DNA from: Pseudomonadota bacterium
GTDB lineage: Bacteria; Pseudomonadota; Alphaproteobacteria; Rhizobiales; Devosiaceae
Direction: 5' to 3'
DNA length: 9,489 bases
NCBI GenBank assembly: GCA_023390785.1
Contig: JAEWCE010000132.1
Coordinates: 1 to 9,489 of the forward strand
The notes below the pieces were generated by a model, which was given only the letters and a program-made list of their open reading frames with translations, did no database searches and was not told the DNA's origin. The position numbers were made by a program, and so were the translations under genes. This document shows positions 4,947-9,489 of this stretch, in pieces (position 1 is the stretch's first letter; every line of letters begins with the position of its first letter).

Positions 4947-5924
4947 ATGAACACGCGCACCCTCGGCAAGACCGGCTATGTCGTCGGCGAAATCGGGCTG
5001 GGCTGCTGGCAGCTGGGCGGCGATTTCGGACCGGTGGGCGACGACACGGCGCGCGACATCCTGAAGACGGCGCGGTCGCTCGACGTCAATTTCTGGGATA
5101 CCGCCGATGTCTATGGCGGCGGCCAGTCGGAGAGCCGCATCGGCGCCTTCAAGGACAAGAAGGGCGTTCTGGTGGCGACCAAGCTCGGGCGCGGCCCCGA
5201 ATTCGACGGCATGACGCGCTATACCCGCGAGCGGGTCAAGCAGAGCCTCGCCGGCTCGATCAAGCGGCTCGGGGTCGAGACGCTGGATCTGGCGCAGCTC
5301 CATTGCATCCCCATCGACGTGTTGCGCGACGGCGAAATCTTCACCTGGCTCGACGACATGCGCACGGCCGGCATGATCCGGCACTGGGGTGCCAGCGTGC
5401 AGACGGTGGAAGAGGGGATGCTGGCCCTGCGGGCCGAGACCTGCGCGGCGCTGCAGACCATCTTCAACCTGTTCCGGCAGGACGCCATCGACAGCCTGTT
5501 TCCGGCCGCGCAGAAGGCCAATGCCGGCATCATCGTGCGCCTGCCGCTCGCCTCGGGCCTGCTGTCGGGCAGGATGAGCCCGACCACGCAGTTCACCGCG
5601 CAGGACCACCGCAACTACAATCGCGACGGCCAGGCCTTCTATGTCGGCGAAACCTTCTCGGGCCTGCCGTTCGAGCGCGGTGTCGCCTTCGCCGACGAGA
5701 TCAAGCACTGGCTCCCCGCCGGCATGAGCCTGCCGCACCTGGCGCTGCGCTGGATACTGGACCAGCCGGCGGTCTCGACCGTCATCGCCGGCGTCACCCG
5801 GCCGGCGCAGCTCGAGGACAATGCCGCGGTGTCGCGGATGGACCCGCTGCCCGAGGAGCTGGTGCACAAGCTCAAGGACTTCTATCTCGAGAAGGTCCGG
5901 CCCGAAGTTCGCGGCGGCATCTGA
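4947..5924 (+). CDS. Aldo/keto reductase
   Basis: The 325-residue product is an NADPH-dependent carbonyl reductase with a TIM-barrel fold. It opens with the typical TRTLGKTGYVVGEIGLGCWQ. The catalytic tetrad is complete: D51 in FWDTADVYG, Y56 in the same block, K79 in VATKLG, and H119 in LAQLHCIP. The C-terminal cofactor region shows ALRWILDQPAVSTVIAGVTRPAQLEDN, where the family binds the 2'-phosphate side of NADPH. Length is normal for the single-domain IolS/YajO-type group. Its ATG lies 2 nt after the upstream dehydrogenase stop, and its own TGA shares one base with the next ATG, so expression is coupled on both sides. Two redox enzymes in series suggest a route that interconverts an alcohol, aldehyde or ketone, but the substrate is unknown. 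Confidence 0.94.
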   Translation: MNTRTLGKTGYVVGEIGLGCWQLGGDFGPVGDDTARDILKTARSLDVNFWDTADVYGGGQSESRIGAFKDKKGVLVATKLGRGPEFDGMTRYTRERVKQSLAGSIKRLGVETLDLAQLHCIPIDVLRDGEIFTWLDDMRTAGMIRHWGASVQTVEEGMLALRAETCAALQTIFNLFRQDAIDSLFPAAQKANAGIIVRLPLASGLLSGRMSPTTQFTAQDHRNYNRDGQAFYVGETFSGLPFERGVAFADEIKHWLPAGMSLPHLALRWILDQPAVSTVIAGVTRPAQLEDNAAVSRMDPLPEELVHKLKDFYLEKVRPEVRGGI

Positions 5925-6406
5925 TGCTGATCCGCCCGGCCACGGCGAGCGACGACGCGGCGATCTGGGCCATCCTCGAGCCGATGATCCGGGCTGGTGA
6001 GACGTACGCGCTCGACCGCGACATGAGCCGGGCCGACGCGCTCGCCTACTGGACCGGCGGTGACCACGAGGCGTTCGTGGCCGAAGACGGGGGCCGCCTC
6101 GTGGGCACGTATTATGTCAGGCCCAACCAGTCGGGCGGTGGCCGCCACGTCTGCAATTGCGGTTACGTCACGGCAGCCGACAGCGCCGGCAAGGGCGTCG
6201 CCCGCGCCATGCACGAGCATTCGCTGCAGCGCGCCCGCGAACGCGGCTTTCGCGCCATGCAGTTCAACTTCGTGATCTCGAGCAATGAACGTGCCGTGCG
6301 CCTCTGGCAATCGCTCGGATTTGACACAATCGGACGGCTGCCCGGCGCCTTCCTCTCCCCCGGCAGGGGCTATGTTGACGCGCTCGTGATGTACCGGACG
6401 CTCTGA
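5924..6406 (+). CDS. GNAT-family N-acetyltransferase
   Basis: The 160-residue product moves an acetyl group from acetyl-CoA to an amine on an unidentified substrate. It begins LIRPATASDDAAIW, the usual first strand and helix. Motif A is CGYVTAADSAGKGVARAM, with the pyrophosphate loop at residues 86-93; the common Q/R at the loop's first position is D86. Motif B is SNERAVRLWQSLGF (residues 120-133). The ending GRLPGAFLSPGRGYVDALVMY is frequent in GNATs related to fungal Mpr1, a tentative comparison from memory. The ATG overlaps the aldo/keto reductase stop by one base (ATGA-type junction read as TGATG) and has little Shine-Dalgarno of its own, so translation is probably coupled. It is the last gene of the cassette. 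Confidence 0.92.
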   Translation: MLIRPATASDDAAIWAILEPMIRAGETYALDRDMSRADALAYWTGGDHEAFVAEDGGRLVGTYYVRPNQSGGGRHVCNCGYVTAADSAGKGVARAMHEHSLQRARERGFRAMQFNFVISSNERAVRLWQSLGFDTIGRLPGAFLSPGRGYVDALVMYRTL

Positions 6407-6433
6407 GGCGGCGCCCTGCACTTTTGGCGGGGG

Positions 6434-6462
6434 TTTCAAAGCCCTGCCGCAGAACCTAGATT
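6434..6462 (+). promoter_or_regulatory. Weak candidate promoter for the M16 peptidase gene
   Basis: In the 85-nt gap before the peptidase, TTTCAA (6434-6439) and TAGATT (6457-6462) are 17 bp apart. They match the sigma-70 boxes at three and four of six positions. A start near 6470 would leave a leader of about 20 nt. The gap also holds GGGTT/AGCCC, a weak hairpin without a T-tract. Read-through from the GNAT gene is equally possible. Confidence 0.3.
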
Positions 6463-6491
6463 GGGCTCCACCCTCCGCTCGAGTGCTCCAC

Positions 6492-9404
6492 ATGTCCGTG
6501 CATGCCGCCTTCGACCTCGTCCGCGACGAGACGATCCCCGAAATCGCTTCCGAGGTCCGGCTCTATCGCCACAGGAAGACCGGCGCCGAGGTGCTGAGCT
6601 TCGTCAATGACGACGAGAACAAGGTGTTCGGCATCACCTTCAAGACGCCGCCCGAGGATTCGACGGGCGTAGCGCACATCCTCGAGCACTCGGTGCTGTG
6701 CGGCAGCCGCAAATACCCGGTGAAGAAGCCGTTCGTCGAGCTCCTCAAGAGCTCGATGCAGACCTTCCTCAACGCCATGACCTTCCCCGACAAGACCGCC
6801 TATCCGGTGGCCTCGCAGAACCTGCAGGACTTCTACAACCTCGTCGACGTCTACCTCGATTCCGTGTTCTTCCCGCTGCTGTCGGAGGACACCTTCCGGC
6901 AGGAGGGCTGGCACTACGAGGCCGAGGGCACGCAGATGCCGCTCAGCTTCAAGGGCATCGTGTTCAACGAGATGAAGGGCGCCTATTCCTCGCCCGCCGC
7001 CGTGCTGGGCAAGCTCAGCCAGCAGGCGCTGTTTCCGGACAACGTCTATGGCGTCAATTCCGGCGGCGACCCCAAGGCAATCCCCGACCTCACCTACAGC
7101 TATTTCAAGAATTTCCACCGGCGCTTCTACCATCCGTCGAACAGCAAAATCGTGTTCTACGGCGACGACCCGGCGGACCGGCGGCTGGAGCTGCTCGACG
7201 GCTACCTCAGCCAGTTCGAGGCCGCGCCGATCGATGCCGAGGTGCGGCTGCAGCCGCGCTGGAGCGCGCCGCGTCATCTCGAATCCACCTATGCGGCCAG
7301 CGATACCGAGCCCGGCAAGAAGACCGGCATGGTGCAGGTCAACTGGATGCTCGATGAGCTCGCGAGTCCGGAAACCGTCATCGCGCTCAGCGTGCTCGAG
7401 CACATCCTGCTCGGCACTCCGGCCTCGCCGCTGCGCAAGGCGCTGACCGAATCCGGGCTGGGCGAGGGCCTCACCGGCTCGGGCCTCGCCGACGATCTGC
7501 GCCAGCCCTATTTCACCGTCGGCATGAAGGGAATCGACGAGGCCGACGGCGGCAAGGTCGAGGCGCTGGTGCTCGACACCCTCGCGGCGCTCGCCCGCGA
7601 CGGGCTCGACCCGCTCACCGTCGAAGCGTCGATGAACTCGTTCGAGTTCGCGCTGCGCGAGAACAATACCGGCTCGTTCCCGCGCGGTATGGCGCTGATG
7701 TTCCGCACCATGCGCAACTGGCTGCACGGCGGCGATCCGTTCGAGGCGCTGAGCTACGAGACGCCGCTGGCGGCGGTAAAGGCCAGGGTCGCGGCCGGCG
7801 AGCGGCTGTTCGAAACGCTGATCCAGCATCATCTGGTCGACAACCGCCACCGCATCACCGTGCTGCTCAAGGCCGACCCGGAGCTCGCCGCCCGCGAAGT
7901 CGCCGAGGAGCGCGCCCGGCTCGATATCGCCGCCGCCGACATGGAGGACGAAGAGCGCGAGGACGTGGTCGCCATGACGGCGCGGCTCAGGGCGCTGCAG
8001 GAAGAGCCAGATCCGCCGGCGGCGCTGGCCAAGATCCCCTCGCTCGGCCTCAAGGACCTCGACCGCAGCAACAAGCCGATCCCGATCGAGCGCGGCAGCC
8101 TCGCCGGGGCGCGGCTCTACACGCATTTCCTGCCGGCCAACGGCGTCATCTACCTCGATCTCGGATTCGACCTGCGCCGCATCCCGGCCGAGCTCGTGCC
8201 GTATCTGTCGATCTTTTCGCGCGCGCTGTTCCAGACCGGCACGGCCAGGGAGGATTTCGTGTCGCTGACGCAGCGCATCGGCCGGTCCACCGGCGGTGTC
8301 GGCGCCAGCCGCTCCATCGGCACCATGCGTGACACCAGGACCACCAGTGCGTGGTTCTTCATCCGCGGCAAGGCGGTGCCCGACAAGGCACAGGAGCTGC
8401 TCGACATCATCACCGACGTGCTCACCAGCGCCCGGCTGGACAACCGCGAGCGCATCAAGCAGATGCTGCTCGAGGAAAAGGCCGGGTTCGAATCCTCGCT
8501 CGCCGGGCGCGGCAACGGCCTTGCGGCATCGCGGCTCGGCGCGGCGATGAACCCGGCAGCGTGGGCCAACGAGGCTGCGGGCGGCATCACCTACCTGTTC
8601 TTCCTGCGCGAGCTGATCCAGCGCGTCGACAGCGACTGGCCGTCGGTTGAAGCGGCGCTCTACCGGCTGCGCGACCTGTTGATCGATCGCGGCTCGATGG
8701 TGGTCAACGTCACCACCGATGCCGGCATCTGGGCCGGGCTCGAGCCGAAGCTCGCCGCCTTTGTCGCCGGCTTGCCGGCGGCCCCGGCCGCGCTCCAGGC
8801 CTGGCCGGTGGCGACGCCGAAATCGGAGGGGCTCACCTTCCCCGGGCAGGTGAACTTCGTCGCCAAGGGCGCCAATCTCTACGATCTCGGTTACGTCCAT
8901 AGCGGCGCCACCTCGGTGGCGCTGCGCCACCTCAACACCACCTACCTGTGGGACAAGGTGCGGGTGCAGGGCGGCGCCTATGGCGGCGGCTCGAGCTTCG
9001 ATCCGTTCTCGGGCGGCTTCGCCTTCACCTCGTACCGCGACCCGAACCTGCTTTCGACGCTCGACGCCTACGACCAGGCGGCTGCGTTCCTCAAGGCGGG
9101 CATCGGCGAGCAGGATCTGGTGCGCTCGATCATCGGCGCCATCGGTGCCATCGACACCTACCGGCTGCCCGACGCCAAGGGGTACATCTCCCTGATGTGG
9201 GAGCTGAGCGACAACACCGACGCCAACCGCCAGCAGCGCCGCGACGAAATCCTCGGCGCCACCGCCGCCGACTTGAAGCGCTTCGGCGACGTGCTCGCCG
9301 ACGTCGCCCGCCAGGGCCACGTCGCCGTCCTCGGCTCCGCCGCCGCCATCAAAGCCGCCAACGACGAACGCGCCGGCTTCCTCAGCGTGACCAAGGTGCT
9401 GTAA
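6492..9404 (+). CDS. M16C (PreP-type) zinc metallopeptidase
   Basis: The 970-residue product matches the PreP/Cym1 group of the insulinase family. These are closed-chamber enzymes that degrade short unfolded peptides, targeting peptides in organelles. The inverted zinc motif is HILEH, with H62, H66 and catalytic E65; the distal ligand is E160 in FNEMKG. The PreP hallmark LKSSMQTFLNAMTFPDKTAYPVAS follows the motif. A charged helical stretch at about 460-520 (ARLDIAAADMEDEEREDVV) fits the M16C-associated linker hairpin. The second half supplies R824 and Y830 in RVQGGAYGG, which complete the active site across the chamber. No signal peptide is visible, so it is probably cytosolic. ATG 6492 is chosen, but Shine-Dalgarno support is poor and GTG 6483 or GTG 6498 are possible. 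It likely recycles peptides and is not evidently tied to the upstream cassette. Confidence 0.96.
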   Translation: MSVHAAFDLVRDETIPEIASEVRLYRHRKTGAEVLSFVNDDENKVFGITFKTPPEDSTGVAHILEHSVLCGSRKYPVKKPFVELLKSSMQTFLNAMTFPDKTAYPVASQNLQDFYNLVDVYLDSVFFPLLSEDTFRQEGWHYEAEGTQMPLSFKGIVFNEMKGAYSSPAAVLGKLSQQALFPDNVYGVNSGGDPKAIPDLTYSYFKNFHRRFYHPSNSKIVFYGDDPADRRLELLDGYLSQFEAAPIDAEVRLQPRWSAPRHLESTYAASDTEPGKKTGMVQVNWMLDELASPETVIALSVLEHILLGTPASPLRKALTESGLGEGLTGSGLADDLRQPYFTVGMKGIDEADGGKVEALVLDTLAALARDGLDPLTVEASMNSFEFALRENNTGSFPRGMALMFRTMRNWLHGGDPFEALSYETPLAAVKARVAAGERLFETLIQHHLVDNRHRITVLLKADPELAAREVAEERARLDIAAADMEDEEREDVVAMTARLRALQEEPDPPAALAKIPSLGLKDLDRSNKPIPIERGSLAGARLYTHFLPANGVIYLDLGFDLRRIPAELVPYLSIFSRALFQTGTAREDFVSLTQRIGRSTGGVGASRSIGTMRDTRTTSAWFFIRGKAVPDKAQELLDIITDVLTSARLDNRERIKQMLLEEKAGFESSLAGRGNGLAASRLGAAMNPAAWANEAAGGITYLFFLRELIQRVDSDWPSVEAALYRLRDLLIDRGSMVVNVTTDAGIWAGLEPKLAAFVAGLPAAPAALQAWPVATPKSEGLTFPGQVNFVAKGANLYDLGYVHSGATSVALRHLNTTYLWDKVRVQGGAYGGGSSFDPFSGGFAFTSYRDPNLLSTLDAYDQAAAFLKAGIGEQDLVRSIIGAIGAIDTYRLPDAKGYISLMWELSDNTDANRQQRRDEILGATAADLKRFGDVLADVARQGHVAVLGSAAAIKAANDERAGFLSVTKVL

Positions 9405-9422
9405 CCGGCCCCAAGCACCAGC

Positions 9423-9489
9423 GCCCGCAGTCGGGCCTACGGCGGAGCCGTGGGGGAGGTGGTGCCGAAGGCGTCGGAGAGGGTGGCCC
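9423..9489. repeat. Tandem hairpins and GC-rich intergenic repeat at the right edge
   Basis: GCCCG (9423-9427) pairs with CGGGC (9432-9436) around CAGT. Then ACGGC (9439-9443) pairs with GCCGT (9447-9451) around GGA. A G-rich tract follows, ending GAGAGGGTGGCCC at the window edge. No T-tract is present, so these are not clear intrinsic terminators, although they lie only 19 nt after the peptidase stop and could protect or end its transcript. The composition and the GGTGG..GCC ending resemble the element at 1-36. The element is cut by the edge. Confidence 0.4.

Noticed and set aside
6456..9320. A 954-codon open frame antisense to the M16 peptidase
   Set aside because: It lies wholly opposite a confidently identified gene. 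Its translation is rich in A, G, R, E, V and L with many repeated GAG/GVE/AVE patterns and no recognisable domain. Stop-free antisense frames are expected where third positions are nearly all G or C.
1..9489. Defence system, prophage, integrative element or CRISPR array
   Set aside because: No integrase, transposase, recombinase, nuclease, toxin-antitoxin pair or spaced repeat array is seen. The larger genes are ordinary chromosomal families with uniform codon use.

Overview
This GC-rich window (very strong G/C preference at third codon positions) looks like the chromosome of an alphaproteobacterium, probably Hyphomicrobiales and possibly Devosia-like. That placement is inference from base composition, a DUF2188-like small protein, a stand-alone receiver protein and short GC-rich repeats at both edges. 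No phage, transposon, CRISPR array, tRNA or rRNA is visible.

Region 1-518 holds a GC-rich repeat at the left edge and two small minus-strand genes: a 29-residue single-span membrane protein (130-219) and a 74-residue cytosolic protein (294-518). Region 519-765 is a divergent intergenic region with an 11-bp-period tandem repeat. It is followed by a single-domain response regulator (766-1146). Region 1147-1541 has no firm gene. It does contain an unusually long match to the complement of the 16S rRNA 3' end, just before a GTG. A set of long-range complementary segments and a textbook intrinsic terminator follow. This could be a small RNA, a leader peptide or a frameshifted small membrane-protein gene, and it is the least explained part of the window. 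A secreted 117-residue PepSY-like protein (1542-1895) follows, with its own terminator, which is a sequence relative of the upstream one.

From 1991 the plus strand is densely coded. First comes peptide chain release factor 3 (prfC). Then comes a compact cassette of a YoaB-type RidA-family protein, a 3-hydroxyisobutyrate-dehydrogenase-family reductase, an aldo/keto reductase and a GNAT acetyltransferase. Spacings within the cassette are 23 nt, 2 nt and a 1-nt overlap. Finally there is a large M16C (PreP-type) zinc metallopeptidase of about 970 residues with an intact inverted zinc motif. The cassette reads as small-molecule metabolism: two NAD(P)H-dependent carbonyl or hydroxyacid enzymes with an imine-handling protein and an N-acetyltransferase. 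Its substrate cannot be told from the sequence. Downstream of the peptidase are two tandem hairpins and a GC-rich intergenic repeat running off the right edge.

Most of the window is ordinary housekeeping and metabolic sequence. Novelty, if any, lies in the small intergenic elements, chiefly 1221-1390 and 130-219.
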